Positions 1-8,161 of a stretch of 64,000 nt of DNA are shown here, in pieces (the first letter of the stretch is position 1; each line of letters starts with the position of its first letter). The notes under the pieces are model-generated. The model had not been told where the DNA came from. It saw only the letters and a list, made by a program, of their open reading frames with translations, and made no database searches. The stretch is from Pseudoxanthomonas sp. X-1 (GTDB lineage: Bacteria; Pseudomonadota; Gammaproteobacteria; Xanthomonadales; Xanthomonadaceae), in NCBI RefSeq assembly GCF_020042665.1, contig NZ_CP083376.1:2020001-2084000 (forward strand). Reading direction: 5' to 3'. The position numbers and the translations under genes were made by a program.

Positions 1-942
1 CGCGCGGATGATGGCGTCGGTATTGCCGTGCGTGGCGATCACCCGACGCGCACCGGTCTCGCGCACGGTGCGCAGCAGATCCGGCCAATCGGCGTGGTCG
101 GAGACCACGAAGCCGCGATCGTAATTGCGCCGACGACGGTTGCCGCGCACCCGCATCCAGCCCGAGGCGAAGCCCTGCTGCGCCTTGCGGAAGCGCCGGA
201 TCCACGGGCTGCCCGCCGCCGACGGCGGCGCCAGGATCAGCTGGCCGGCGTAGTCGCTGCCCTTGGCCGTCTCCGACACCGGCAAGGTGTCGAGCATGGC
301 GATGCCCGCGCCGCGATAGACCTCCACGCCGGCCTGGATCGCGCCGTGCAACAGCGCCGGCTGATCGTCCAGGTCGCGCAGCTCGGCCAGCAGCCGCTGC
401 GCCTTGCCCAGCGCATAGCAGTACAGGATCGCCGCCTCGCCGCGCTGCGCGCAGTGTCGGCGCCAGGCGACGATCTCGCGCGCGACCTCGCGCGTGTCCG
501 GCCAGCGGTAGATGGGCAGGCCGAAGGTCGCCTCGGTGATGAAGGTGTCACACTGCACCACCTCGAACGGCGCGCAGGTCGGATCCGGCTGGCGCTTGTA
601 GTCGCCCGAAGCGACCCAGACCCGGTCGCCCATTTCCACCCGCACCTGCGCCGAGCCCAGCACATGGCCGGCCGAGTGCAGCGACAGGCGCGCATCGCCG
701 ATCCGGAAGGCCTCGCCGTAGTCGTGGATGGCGTAGTCCTGCTCGCCCAGCCGCCACTGCAGGATCGGCAGGCTTTGGCGCGTGGCCCAGTACCGGCCCA
801 TGCCGGTGCGCGCGTGGTCGCCGTGCCCGTGCGTGATCACCGCACGCGGCACCGGCCGCCAGGGATCGATATGGAAATCGCCGGCCGGGCAGTACAGCCC
901 TTCGGGACGCAGGACGATCAGGTCGTTTGAGGCTTGGGCCAT
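1..942 (-). CDS. ligase-associated DNA exonuclease, metallo-beta-lactamase fold (C-terminus cut by window edge)
   Basis: 314 codons are visible; the ATG is at 942 and the frame is still open at base 1, so the C-terminus lies outside. The protein begins MAQASNDLIVL and carries the metal-binding motif THGHGDHAR near residue 36, followed by SAGHVLGSAQV and GDYKRQPDP. This matches the COG1236 branch of metallo-beta-lactamase nucleases (relatives of the mRNA 3'-end processing factor). In many proteobacteria that branch is encoded beside an ATP-dependent DNA ligase and an Lhr-like helicase and is called ligase-associated exonuclease. The expected partners would lie upstream of base 1 and cannot be checked here. 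The last visible part, ATHGNTDAIIR, is near the usual C-terminal third, so only a short piece should be missing. The function in DNA repair is inferred from the family. Confidence 0.88.
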   Translation of the reverse strand, partial: MAQASNDLIVLRPEGLYCPAGDFHIDPWRPVPRAVITHGHGDHARTGMGRYWATRQSLPILQWRLGEQDYAIHDYGEAFRIGDARLSLHSAGHVLGSAQVRVEMGDRVWVASGDYKRQPDPTCAPFEVVQCDTFITEATFGLPIYRWPDTREVAREIVAWRRHCAQRGEAAILYCYALGKAQRLLAELRDLDDQPALLHGAIQAGVEVYRGAGIAMLDTLPVSETAKGSDYAGQLILAPPSAAGSPWIRRFRKAQQGFASGWMRVRGNRRRRNYDRGFVVSDHADWPDLLRTVRETGARRVIATHGNTDAIIRA

Positions 943-1102
943 GGTCGGGAGGGTGCGGATTGGGATGTGCACAGGCCGCCAACGTTGGGATGGGCCGTCT
1001 CAGAACCTGAGATCGAACCCGAACCGCAGCTGACGCATCGGGCTTACGCCACCACAACACCCGCACCGGCACCCTGCAGGCAAGCAGATCCCGGGAGGAC
1101 TC

Positions 1103-1660
1103 ATGAAAACAACGCTGCGACCCATGCTGCTGATTGCGCTGGCCGCCTGCGCACCCGAGGCGCCGCAGGCCGACGCACCGGCTGCCTCAGCGCCCGCGGC
1201 CTCCACGACACCACTGGCATCCGCGCCGGCCTCAGCACCGCCTGCCTCAGCGACTCCCGCCACGCAGGAAACGTCGGCCAAGGACGCCGAGGTCGATGCC
1301 CGCATCGATCGGGTGCTGGGCGACCACGCGGCCTATCGCAGCGTGCTGGAGCGGCTGCAGGCGGCGGTCAAGGCGGACGACCGGCCCGCGGTGGCGGCGC
1401 TGGTGCGCTATCCCTTCGAGGCGCGCTTGGCCGATGGCAAGCGGCGCATCGACAACGCACAGGATTTCCTCGCGCAGTACGACCAGATCCTGACGCCTGC
1501 CATTGCACAGGTGATCACTGCCCAGCGCTATGGCGAGCTCCAGGTGAACCAGAACGGCGTGATGCTGGGCAGCGGGCAGGTGTGGATCAACGGCGTATGC
1601 AACGACGGGGCCTGCAAGGACGTCGACGTCAAGGTCGTCGCACTGCAGCAGGGCGGCTGA
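1103..1660 (+). CDS. putative lipoprotein, unknown function
   Basis: 185 residues. The start has a clear ribosome-binding site (GGGAGGA, 1093-1099). The N-terminus is a short lipoprotein signal with lipobox LAAC (Cys16), followed by an Ala/Pro/Ser-rich low-complexity linker to about residue 55. A compact mixed domain follows (DARIDRVLGDHAAYRSVLER) and ends in VDVKVVALQQGG. The C-terminal half has the look of small alpha-plus-beta periplasmic domains with an NTF2-like feel, but I recognise no named family. It lies 36 bp before aidB and may share its transcript. Outer-membrane anchoring is inferred from the lipobox. Confidence 0.75.
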   Translation: MKTTLRPMLLIALAACAPEAPQADAPAASAPAASTTPLASAPASAPPASATPATQETSAKDAEVDARIDRVLGDHAAYRSVLERLQAAVKADDRPAVAALVRYPFEARLADGKRRIDNAQDFLAQYDQILTPAIAQVITAQRYGELQVNQNGVMLGSGQVWINGVCNDGACKDVDVKVVALQQGG

Positions 1661-1696
1661 CCGTCGCTGCGGCACAATCGACGCGGGAGGACACCG

Positions 1697-3340
1697 ATGA
1701 TGGAACACCGCGCCACGCCCGCCTTCGAGACCCACACGGTCGACAACCAGCCACCGGAGTTCGCACCGCGCGATCTCTGGGCCGATGACGTGGTGCTGCG
1801 CGAGGGCTGCACGCGTGAGGGCGCTGGCAGCTTCGCCGCTGCGCTGCAGGCCTACGGCGCGCAGGTGGGCGGCGACCTTTACGCCCTGGGCTTCGACGCC
1901 AACCGCGACAAGCCGCGGCTGAAGACGCACGACCGCTTTGGCCATCGCATCGATCTGGTCGAATTCCACCCCGCCTATCACCAGCTGCTGCACGCGGCCA
2001 AGGCCGGCGGCGTCGCCGGGCTGTCCTGGCACACGCCCCGGCCGGGCGCGCATGTCGCCCGGGCCGCGCTCAGCTATCTGCATCACCAGGCCGAGGCCGG
2101 TACAAGTTGCCCGCTGACCATGACCCATGCCGCGGTGCCGGTACTGCGGCGCGAGCCCGCCTTGCTCGAATGGGCCGACAAGGCGGCCGCCCCGCATTAC
2201 GACCCGCGCGATGTCCCCATCGCCGACAAGCCCGGCATCACCTTGGGGATGGGCATGACCGAGAAGCAGGGCGGCTCGGACGTGCGCAGCAATGCCACGC
2301 GCGCCACGCCGCTGGCGGGCGAGGGCGAGTACGCGCTGGTCGGCCACAAATGGTTCTTCTCCGCGCCCATGTCCGACGGCTGGCTGGTCCTGGCCCAGGC
2401 GCCGGGGGGCTTGAGCTGCTTCCTGATGCCGCGGCGCCTGCCCGATGGCGAGAAGAACGCCTTCCGGCTGATGCGGCTCAAGGACAAGCTGGGCGACTGG
2501 GCCAACGCGTCCAGCGAGGTCGAATTCACCGGCGCCTGGGCGCGGCGCATCGGCGAGGAAGGGCGCGGCGTGGCCACCATCCTGCAGATGGTCATGCTCA
2601 CCCGGCTGGACTGCATGCTCGGCGCGACCGCCGAGATGCGCATGGCCCTGGCCCACGCGGTGCACCACGCGCGCCATCGCACCAGCTTCGGCCAGCCGCT
2701 GGCCGCGCACGCGCTGATGCGCAACGTGCTGGCCGACCTGGCCCTGGAATGGGAGGCCGCCCTGGCGCTGGCCCTGCGCGTGGCTGGCGCGGTCGACCGC
2801 GCCGCGCACGACCCGCGCGAGGCCGCGCTGGCGCGCGTGACCACCGCCATCGGCAAGTATTGGGTCTGTCGCCGCGCGCCGGCCTTCGTCAACGAGGCGC
2901 AGGAGTGCCTGGGTGGGGCCGGCTATGTCGAGGAATCGATCCTGCCGCGCCTGTTCCGGCAATCGCCGCTCAACGGCATCTGGGAAGGCAGCGGCAACAT
3001 CCAGTGCCTGGACGTGCTGCGCGCCTTGGGCCGGGAGCCAGACTGCGGGCAGGCGCTGCTGGACGAGCTGAACGCCGCGCGTGGATCGAACGATGACTAC
3101 GACCGCCAGTTGGACCTCGTCGCCGCGCAGCTGGCCGGCCGCGCGCTGGTCGAATCCGGCGCGCGCCTGCTGGTCGAGCGCCTGGCGCTGCTGCTGCAGG
3201 CCGGCGTGCTGCTGCGCACGGGCAGCCCCGTGGCCGAACCGTTCTGCCGCTCGCGCCTGGGCGGCGCGCACGGACTGGCGATGGGCACGCTGCCGGCGCA
3301 AACGGACTTCGCGCTGCTGATCGCGCGTGCCTTGCCCTAG
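1697..3340 (+). CDS. aidB: AidB-type acyl-CoA dehydrogenase family flavoprotein
   Basis: 547 residues, close to the 541 of E. coli AidB. Family hallmarks include FETHTVDNQPPEF at the N-terminus, TEKQGGSDVRSN in the flavin-binding middle domain, and the C-terminal stretch with ECLGGAGYVEES and NGIWEGSGNIQCLD. AidB is an FAD protein of the Ada adaptive response that binds DNA and protects it from alkylation; its acyl-CoA dehydrogenase activity is weak. No ada, alkA or alkB lies nearby, so alkylation control cannot be read from context. A ribosome-binding site (GGGAGG) ends 6 bases before the start. A second ATG follows immediately at 1700. Confidence 0.92.
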   Translation: MMEHRATPAFETHTVDNQPPEFAPRDLWADDVVLREGCTREGAGSFAAALQAYGAQVGGDLYALGFDANRDKPRLKTHDRFGHRIDLVEFHPAYHQLLHAAKAGGVAGLSWHTPRPGAHVARAALSYLHHQAEAGTSCPLTMTHAAVPVLRREPALLEWADKAAAPHYDPRDVPIADKPGITLGMGMTEKQGGSDVRSNATRATPLAGEGEYALVGHKWFFSAPMSDGWLVLAQAPGGLSCFLMPRRLPDGEKNAFRLMRLKDKLGDWANASSEVEFTGAWARRIGEEGRGVATILQMVMLTRLDCMLGATAEMRMALAHAVHHARHRTSFGQPLAAHALMRNVLADLALEWEAALALALRVAGAVDRAAHDPREAALARVTTAIGKYWVCRRAPAFVNEAQECLGGAGYVEESILPRLFRQSPLNGIWEGSGNIQCLDVLRALGREPDCGQALLDELNAARGSNDDYDRQLDLVAAQLAGRALVESGARLLVERLALLLQAGVLLRTGSPVAEPFCRSRLGGAHGLAMGTLPAQTDFALLIARALP

Positions 3341-3347
3341 GCGCGAA

Positions 3348-3941
3348 TCAATCGTCCAGACCGAGGCCGGCCATGATCCGCGGAAGGCTTTTCTCGACCC
3401 GCGCCTGGCGGGTCTTGGACTGCTTGGCCGACGAGAAATGCAGCAGATAACCGCGCTGGCGCCCCGGCGTCAGGCCTTGGAAGGCGGCCCTTAGCGCCGC
3501 GTCTTCCTCCAGCCGTGAGCGGAACTCGTCCGCCACGGGGAAGTCGGCGGTCTTCCTGGGGGCGACCTTGAGCCCGGCCTGTTCGACCGCGATGGCCGCC
3601 TCGACATAGGCCTTCAGCGTCGCGGCCTTGCCTGTGATCTGATCGAGGGCGGTGAAGCGGATCTGCCGCGCCGATCGCACGTGCTCGGTCTGCTGGACCA
3701 GCAGGCCGTCCGGGTCCGGCATCAGGGCGCCCTTCATGAACAGCAGGGCGCAATACTCCTTGAAGCCGTGCATCAGCACGACGTTCGCCCTGCCCAGCGC
3801 ATAGCAGGGCTGGCCCCACTTCAGGTCCTCGGTCAGCGGCGTCTGGCGCAGGATCGAGCGCAGCGCCTCGAACTCGGCCCGCCAGCGCTCGGCCCGCGCC
3901 ATGAATGCGTCCACCTTGGGATTTGCCGCCGCTGCCGTCAT
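3348..3941 (-). CDS. YdeI/OmdA-like family protein (DUF1801-type N-terminal domain)
   Basis: 197 residues starting MTAAAANPKVDAFM. The start at 3941 was chosen over an upstream in-frame ATG because GGAAGGAG lies directly before it. The N-terminal part (LRQTPLTEDLKWGQPCYALG, then LLFMKGALM) is typical of DUF1801/YdhG proteins. The C-terminal part (DAALRAAFQGLTPGRQRGYL, then SKTRQARVEK) is the bacteriocin-protection OmdA-like segment. Proteins of this two-part build are annotated as YdeI or OmpD-associated. The biochemical role is not established; soluble and cytoplasmic by sequence. Convergent with aidB, 7 bp apart. Confidence 0.85.
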   Translation of the reverse strand: MTAAAANPKVDAFMARAERWRAEFEALRSILRQTPLTEDLKWGQPCYALGRANVVLMHGFKEYCALLFMKGALMPDPDGLLVQQTEHVRSARQIRFTALDQITGKAATLKAYVEAAIAVEQAGLKVAPRKTADFPVADEFRSRLEEDAALRAAFQGLTPGRQRGYLLHFSSAKQSKTRQARVEKSLPRIMAGLGLDD

Positions 3942-3986
3942 CGCGCTTCTCCTTCCGCGTTGTTGGCCGGACCCGGGGAGCAAGCG

Positions 3987-4703
3987 TCAGCGATCGACGC
4001 CCACGCCCTTGGCCATCGCGCGCGAGCCGGTCAGGATCATGCGCAGCATGGTCGAAAGCTGGCCGATCAGCTCCGGATCGCGTTCGCGCGGCAGGTCCAT
4101 GGCGCTGGCGCCGGCGGCGAACACCAGGCGGGTGATCGCCTTGGAGACCAGGGCCGGCTGGTGCAGGGTGGCGCCCTCGGACGCCGCCAGGCGCACCAGG
4201 TCCACCTGCAGTTCGTCCTCGAAATAGGTCAGCTCGCGCTCGACCGCCGCCTTGAACGCGTCCGAGCCGACCATGCCCTCGCGCAGCATCACGTGCAGCA
4301 GCTTGTCGTCGGCGCGTAACTGCTCCATGAAAGTCTCCACCGACAAGCGGATCACGCTGCGGTCGGTCGAGGCCGCGCGCTGGCGGGCCTGGCCGATGAT
4401 CTGGCGCAGCGAGCGGCCGGCCAGGTCGATCAGGGCCACGGCCAGCTCGTCCATGTCGCGGAACTGGCGGTAGAAGCTGTTCGGCGCGATCCCGGCCTCG
4501 CGGGCGACCTCGCGCAGGCTCAGCGAGGACAGGCTGCGGTGCGGGCCGACCAGGCGCAGGGCGGCCGCCAGCAGGTCCTGGCGCGAAATCGCGGCGCGGC
4601 GGCCGCTACTGGCGTCGTCGGAGCTGGGGTCGATGGCGGCGGACTCGGTAGCGGGCACTGCGGATCCTGGTCCGTGCGGGGCGCCGCCATCATAGCCCCT
4701 CAT
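3987..4703 (-). CDS. TetR-family repressor of the FabR/DesT type
   Basis: About 238 residues from the ATG at 4703; another in-frame ATG at 4727 would place the 4709-4722 palindrome inside the gene, so 4703 is preferred. A disordered Ser/Ala-rich leader precedes the helix-turn-helix segment ISRQDLLAAALRLVGP and LREVAREAGIAPNSFYRQF. The C-terminal ligand domain includes VETFMEQLRADDKLLHV. The sequence resembles E. coli FabR and Pseudomonas DesT, which sense acyl-CoA saturation and control unsaturated fatty acid synthesis. The divergent neighbours are exactly the DesC-DesB-like reductase and desaturase that DesT controls in Pseudomonas. The ligand assignment is inference. Confidence 0.88.
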   Translation of the reverse strand: MRGYDGGAPHGPGSAVPATESAAIDPSSDDASSGRRAAISRQDLLAAALRLVGPHRSLSSLSLREVAREAGIAPNSFYRQFRDMDELAVALIDLAGRSLRQIIGQARQRAASTDRSVIRLSVETFMEQLRADDKLLHVMLREGMVGSDAFKAAVERELTYFEDELQVDLVRLAASEGATLHQPALVSKAITRLVFAAGASAMDLPRERDPELIGQLSTMLRMILTGSRAMAKGVGVDR

Positions 4704-4708
4704 GTGAA

Positions 4709-4722
4709 TATACAAGTGTATA
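4709..4722. promoter_or_regulatory. putative FabR/DesT-type operator in the divergent promoter
   Basis: TATACAAGTGTATA is an inverted repeat with 5-bp arms. It lies between the TetR gene and the reductase-desaturase operon and abuts the -35 element TAGACA (4721-4726). A repressor bound here would block the plus-strand promoter and probably its own. The site was found by eye. Confidence 0.55.
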
Positions 4723-4748
4723 GACATGCGTTCTCACGCCTGTATAGT
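4721..4748 (+). promoter_or_regulatory. sigma-70 promoter of the reductase-desaturase operon, probably leaderless
   Basis: TAGACA (4721-4726) and TATAGT (4743-4748) are separated by 16 bp, close to the sigma-70 consensus. Transcription should start around 4755, so the ATG at 4757 would be the first or nearly first codon of the mRNA. No Shine-Dalgarno sequence precedes either nearby ATG. Confidence 0.5.
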
Positions 4749-4756
4749 GCATGGCC

Positions 4757-5836
4757 ATGAATGCGATCCGTCGTCCTCGTTCCAGCTCCCCGGTCCAGCG
4801 CGTCGCCCGTCGCCTGGTCGAGCCGGCGGTCTTCGACTTCTGGGCCAGCCGGGTCCACCCGCTGTGGAGCTGGGAGCGCCCGCTGGCGCGCCTGCGCGAG
4901 CGCCGCCAGGCCGCCGAAGGCGCGGTCACGCTGGTGCTGCAGACCAACCGCCATTTCGCCGGGCTGCGCGCCGGCCAGCACATCAACCTGGGCGTGGAGC
5001 TGGACGGCGCCCGGATCACCCGCAGCTACAGCCCCAGCCGGGTCGCCGGCAACCGGATCGAGGTCACCGTGCGCGAGGTCGAAGGCGGGCGGGTCAGCCA
5101 GCACCTGTGCCGACACGCGCGCATCGGCGAGGTGTTCGCGCTGGGCGCGGCCTTCGGCACCATGACCCTGCCGGCCGCGGTGCACGGCCCCTGGCTGTTC
5201 CTGGCCGCCGGCAGCGGCATCACGCCGCTGATGGCGATGCTGCGCGAGCTGGACGCGGCCGGCATGCCGGTCGAGCTGGACCTGGTCTACTGGGCGCGCA
5301 CCCGCGCCGAGGTCTGCTTCGCCGACGAGCTTGCCGCGCTGGCCGCGCGCCATCGCGGCCTGCGCGTCCACCTGCGGCTGACCCGGCAGGCCGATGGCCC
5401 CGCGCCGCGCATCGACGACACCGACCTGGCCGCGCTGGTGCCCGAGCTGGGCCATCGCCAGGTGTTCGCCTGCGGCCCGCACGGCTTCGTCCAGAGCGCG
5501 CGCGCGCGGCTGGAAGGGCGCGTGGTGCGGTTCGAGGCCGAGGCCTTCACCCCGCCGCGCGCGCTGCCGGGCGAGGGCGGCAGCGTGGCTCTCACCCTGT
5601 CACGCAGCGGGCGCACGCTGACCGTGCCGCGCGATGCGTCGCTGCTGGAGGCGCTGGAGGCGCAGGGCCTGCGCCCGGCCTCGGGCTGCCGCATGGGCAT
5701 CTGCAACACCTGCGCCTGCACCCGGCGCGAGGGCATCACCCGCGACACCCAGACCAATGCGCGTTCGGGCGAGCCCGACGCCACCGTGCGCCTGTGCATC
5801 AGCGCCGCGGCCACCGACCTGACGCTGGACCTTTGA
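4757..5836 (+). CDS. ferredoxin reductase with 2Fe-2S domain, electron donor to a desaturase (DesC-like)
   Basis: 359 residues from the ATG at 4757; an in-frame ATG at 4751 adds only Met-Ala. Three modules are visible. The FAD-binding barrel contains ITRSYSPSR. The NAD-binding domain contains AAGSGITPLMAML and ends in VFACGPHGFVQ. The C-terminal plant-type ferredoxin has its iron-sulfur cysteines in SGCRMGICNTCAC and RLCIS. This build matches Pseudomonas DesC, which passes electrons from NADPH to the acyl-CoA delta-9 desaturase DesB. The stop codon overlaps the start of the desaturase gene by one base, so the two are translationally coupled. Opposite the TetR gene, which probably represses it. 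Confidence 0.9.
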   Translation: MNAIRRPRSSSPVQRVARRLVEPAVFDFWASRVHPLWSWERPLARLRERRQAAEGAVTLVLQTNRHFAGLRAGQHINLGVELDGARITRSYSPSRVAGNRIEVTVREVEGGRVSQHLCRHARIGEVFALGAAFGTMTLPAAVHGPWLFLAAGSGITPLMAMLRELDAAGMPVELDLVYWARTRAEVCFADELAALAARHRGLRVHLRLTRQADGPAPRIDDTDLAALVPELGHRQVFACGPHGFVQSARARLEGRVVRFEAEAFTPPRALPGEGGSVALTLSRSGRTLTVPRDASLLEALEAQGLRPASGCRMGICNTCACTRREGITRDTQTNARSGEPDATVRLCISAAATDLTLDL

Positions 5837-6966
5837 TGAGCAAGCACAACCGCCCCCTGTCCCAGGACGAGCTGCAGCGCTTCGGCGCCGAGCTGGACGC
5901 CCTGCGCGCCCGCACCGTGGCCACGCTCGGCGCGCGCGATGCGCGCTACATCCGCCGCGCGGTCGCGGCGGTGCGCTGGAGCGGCGCGCTGGGCCGCATC
6001 GCGCTGTTCGCCGGCGCGGTGGGCGGGGCCTTCGCGCCGGCGCTGCTGTGGCCGCTGTGCGTGCTCGGCACCGCGCTGCTGGCGCTGTCCAAGATCCTGG
6101 AGAACATGACCGTCGGCCACAACGTGATCCACGGCCAGTACGACTGGATGGGCGATCCGCAGCTGCACAGCCGCAGCTACGAGTGGGACATCGTGGCCAC
6201 CAGCGAGAACTGGAAGAAGACCCACAACTTCCGCCACCACACCTACACCAACGTGCGCGGGCTGGACGACGACATCGGCTACGGGCTGCTGCGCATCTTC
6301 CCCGAGCAGCGCTGGAAGCCGTTCTACCTGCTGCAGCCGCCGATCGCGGTGGTGTTCTGCCTGCTGTTCGAGTGGGGCGTGGCGATCCAGGACCTGCGCC
6401 TGGGCCGCTGGCTGGCGGGCAAGATGAGCTTCAGGCAGCTGCGCGCGCAGTTCGCGCCGGTCGGCCGCAAGATGGGCCGCCAGGTGCTGAAGGACTACGT
6501 GCTGTTCCCGGCGCTGGCGGGGCCGTGGTTCCTGCCGGTGCTGCTGGGCAATCTGGCGGCGAACATGCTGCGCAGCATCTGGACCTACGTGGTGATCTTC
6601 TGCGGTCACTTCACCGCCGATGCGGAGACCTTCCCCAAGGACTGCGTGCGCAACGAGAGCCGCGGCCACTGGTACCTGCGCCAGCTGCGCGGGTCGTCCA
6701 ACATCTCCGGCGGTGCGCTGGTGGACGTGCTCACCGGCGATCTGAGCCACCAGATCGAGCATCACTTCTTCCCCGACATCCCGGCCAACCGCTACAGCGA
6801 GATGGCGGCCGAGGTGCGCGAGATCTGTGCGCGCTATGGGCAGCACTACAACACCGGCTCGCTGTTCAAACAGTTCAGCCAGGTGGCCTGGCGCATCGTG
6901 CGCCATGCGTTCCCGAGCCGGCCGCGCCGGGTGCGCGCGCTGGTCGAGGCGCCCGCGGCGGGCTGA
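5836..6966 (+). CDS. membrane fatty acid (acyl-CoA) desaturase, DesB-like
   Basis: 376 residues. The three di-iron histidine boxes are present: HNVIH (95-99), HNFRHH (130-135) and HQIEHH (305-310). Hydrophobic segments lie near residues 50-85, 175-195 and 225-255, as in integral membrane desaturases. By family it introduces a cis double bond into a fatty acyl chain using electrons from the upstream reductase. This gives an aerobic route to unsaturated fatty acids for membrane fluidity. The start ATG overlaps the reductase stop (TGATG). Substrate position (delta-9) is inferred from the DesCB resemblance. Confidence 0.92.
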   Translation: MSKHNRPLSQDELQRFGAELDALRARTVATLGARDARYIRRAVAAVRWSGALGRIALFAGAVGGAFAPALLWPLCVLGTALLALSKILENMTVGHNVIHGQYDWMGDPQLHSRSYEWDIVATSENWKKTHNFRHHTYTNVRGLDDDIGYGLLRIFPEQRWKPFYLLQPPIAVVFCLLFEWGVAIQDLRLGRWLAGKMSFRQLRAQFAPVGRKMGRQVLKDYVLFPALAGPWFLPVLLGNLAANMLRSIWTYVVIFCGHFTADAETFPKDCVRNESRGHWYLRQLRGSSNISGGALVDVLTGDLSHQIEHHFFPDIPANRYSEMAAEVREICARYGQHYNTGSLFKQFSQVAWRIVRHAFPSRPRRVRALVEAPAAG

Positions 6967-7054
6967 ACCGCGCCGCGGGCGCGGAGCGGGCTTCACCGCG
7001 CAGCCAGCGGCATCGCGCTAGCGTGGCCGGACACTCACACAAAGGAGTTCGGTC

Positions 7055-7474
7055 ATGCTCAACCGGACCGTCATCCTGTCGATCGCGGCGCTGCCGATCC
7101 TGGCCGCCGCGCCGCTGGCGCAGGCGCAGCAGCTCAACCAGCCGCAGCCGGTGCAGATTCCCAATGCGCGCGATGCCTCCGGTACGTCTCCCCAGCGCAG
7201 CACCGGGGTGCGCTCGGACGCGGGCCAGCGCGCGATCACGCCGCCGGTCAGCCCCAAGGGGCCTGCGACGGATGCGCAGCGGCCCACGCAGCCCAGCAGC
7301 GTCACGCCCACTGCGCCGGCGACGCCCACGCGCGTGATCGATGCGCAGGGCCGGCTGGTGCCGGGCGCGGTGCAGGTTGGTAACAACCAGGTGCTGGACC
7401 CGAAGACCGGGCGGATCTATCCGGTGACGCCGGCGGGTGACGGGCTGCGTATTGCGACGCCGCCCAAGCCCTGA
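7055..7474 (+). CDS. small secreted Pro/Thr-rich protein, unknown function
   Basis: 139 residues behind a good ribosome-binding site (AAAGGAG). A Sec signal peptide with cleavage after AQA (near residue 24) is followed by a Gln/Pro/Thr/Ser-rich stretch without clear secondary structure. A conserved-looking C-terminal segment (RVIDAQGRLVPGAVQVG, then DPKTGRIYPV) resembles the end of small periplasmic proteins in xanthomonads. No named domain was recognised. A strong terminator follows. Confidence 0.7.
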   Translation: MLNRTVILSIAALPILAAAPLAQAQQLNQPQPVQIPNARDASGTSPQRSTGVRSDAGQRAITPPVSPKGPATDAQRPTQPSSVTPTAPATPTRVIDAQGRLVPGAVQVGNNQVLDPKTGRIYPVTPAGDGLRIATPPKP

Positions 7475-7509
7475 GTGCTTTAGGGCTTTTAAGAGAAGCT
7501 ACGTCAGAA

Positions 7510-7537
7510 AAGCCCGGTGCAAGCCGGGCTTTTTTTG
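7510..7537 (+). terminator. rho-independent terminator
   Basis: The 8-bp stem AAGCCCGG / CCGGGCTT with a 6-base loop is followed by seven T residues. It ends the transcript of the small secreted protein gene. Confidence 0.9.
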
Positions 7538-8161
7538 CGCGTTGTGGCTCTTTGCCTGATCAGTGGCGAGAGGGGGAGGGCGCTGACTCCGGAGGGGCAG
7601 CGGTCCGGCGGGCGGCGCCCGCTTATCCCTCGATCAGGGCATCCTGCCCTGACTCGGGCGCTCGGCGTCCTGCCTCGCTAGTCGCGGACACCGCCCGCCG
7701 GCCCGCTGCCGTGCGCGTCATGGATGGGGCTTCGGTTCGAAAAAAATCCTGATCTATTCGCCACAAAGCCTCGATCCTGCCGCGCGTGGTACAGAGCGGA
7801 CAGAATGAATCGCGGCGGCGTGCTTGGTGATCGCGGAGCGCCAACCGAATCCCACCTGTAGAGCGGAGCTTGCTCCGCTGCGTTTCGTTCGGTTTGTGGG
7901 GGAAGGCCCCAGCGGAGCAAGCTCCGCTCTACAGGCAGGCCGCTGCGAGATTCGAGGGGACAGTTGCTCCCGCCCAGCCATGAGGCGCGGTCAATCTTTT
8001 CCCATTCAAGCGTCGGCCATCGAGGGGCAGCCGAGCCGAGGGCCGCGCTCGGCCTGGTCGAGGCTAGTGGGCGCAATGCGCTCACCGTCTCGCACTCATC
8101 CCGTCGACAGATTCGCGTCACCGCAATGCGGCGACGCGGCTTGCCTGCTGCTCGGAAGCCC
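7538..8161. other. gene-free spacer between convergent genes
   Basis: No reading frame here has convincing coding character, and both flanking genes end towards this region. It holds a small perfect hairpin (TCAGGGCA / TGCCCTGA, 7634-7652) and the GTAG-type REP pair at 7858-7932. The stretch 7730-7830 is visibly less GC-rich than its surroundings. A decayed gene or an unrecognised small RNA cannot be excluded. Confidence 0.5.
7858..7932. repeat. REP-type repeat pair with GTAG heads
   Basis: Two copies of a GTAG-headed palindrome (GTAGAGCGGAGCTTGCTCCG type) lie in opposite orientation at 7858-7880 and 7910-7932, joined by a 29-bp spacer. GTAG-headed REPs are widespread in Stenotrophomonas and relatives and are associated with RAYT (TnpA-REP) proteins. 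No such gene lies in this window. Confidence 0.85.
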
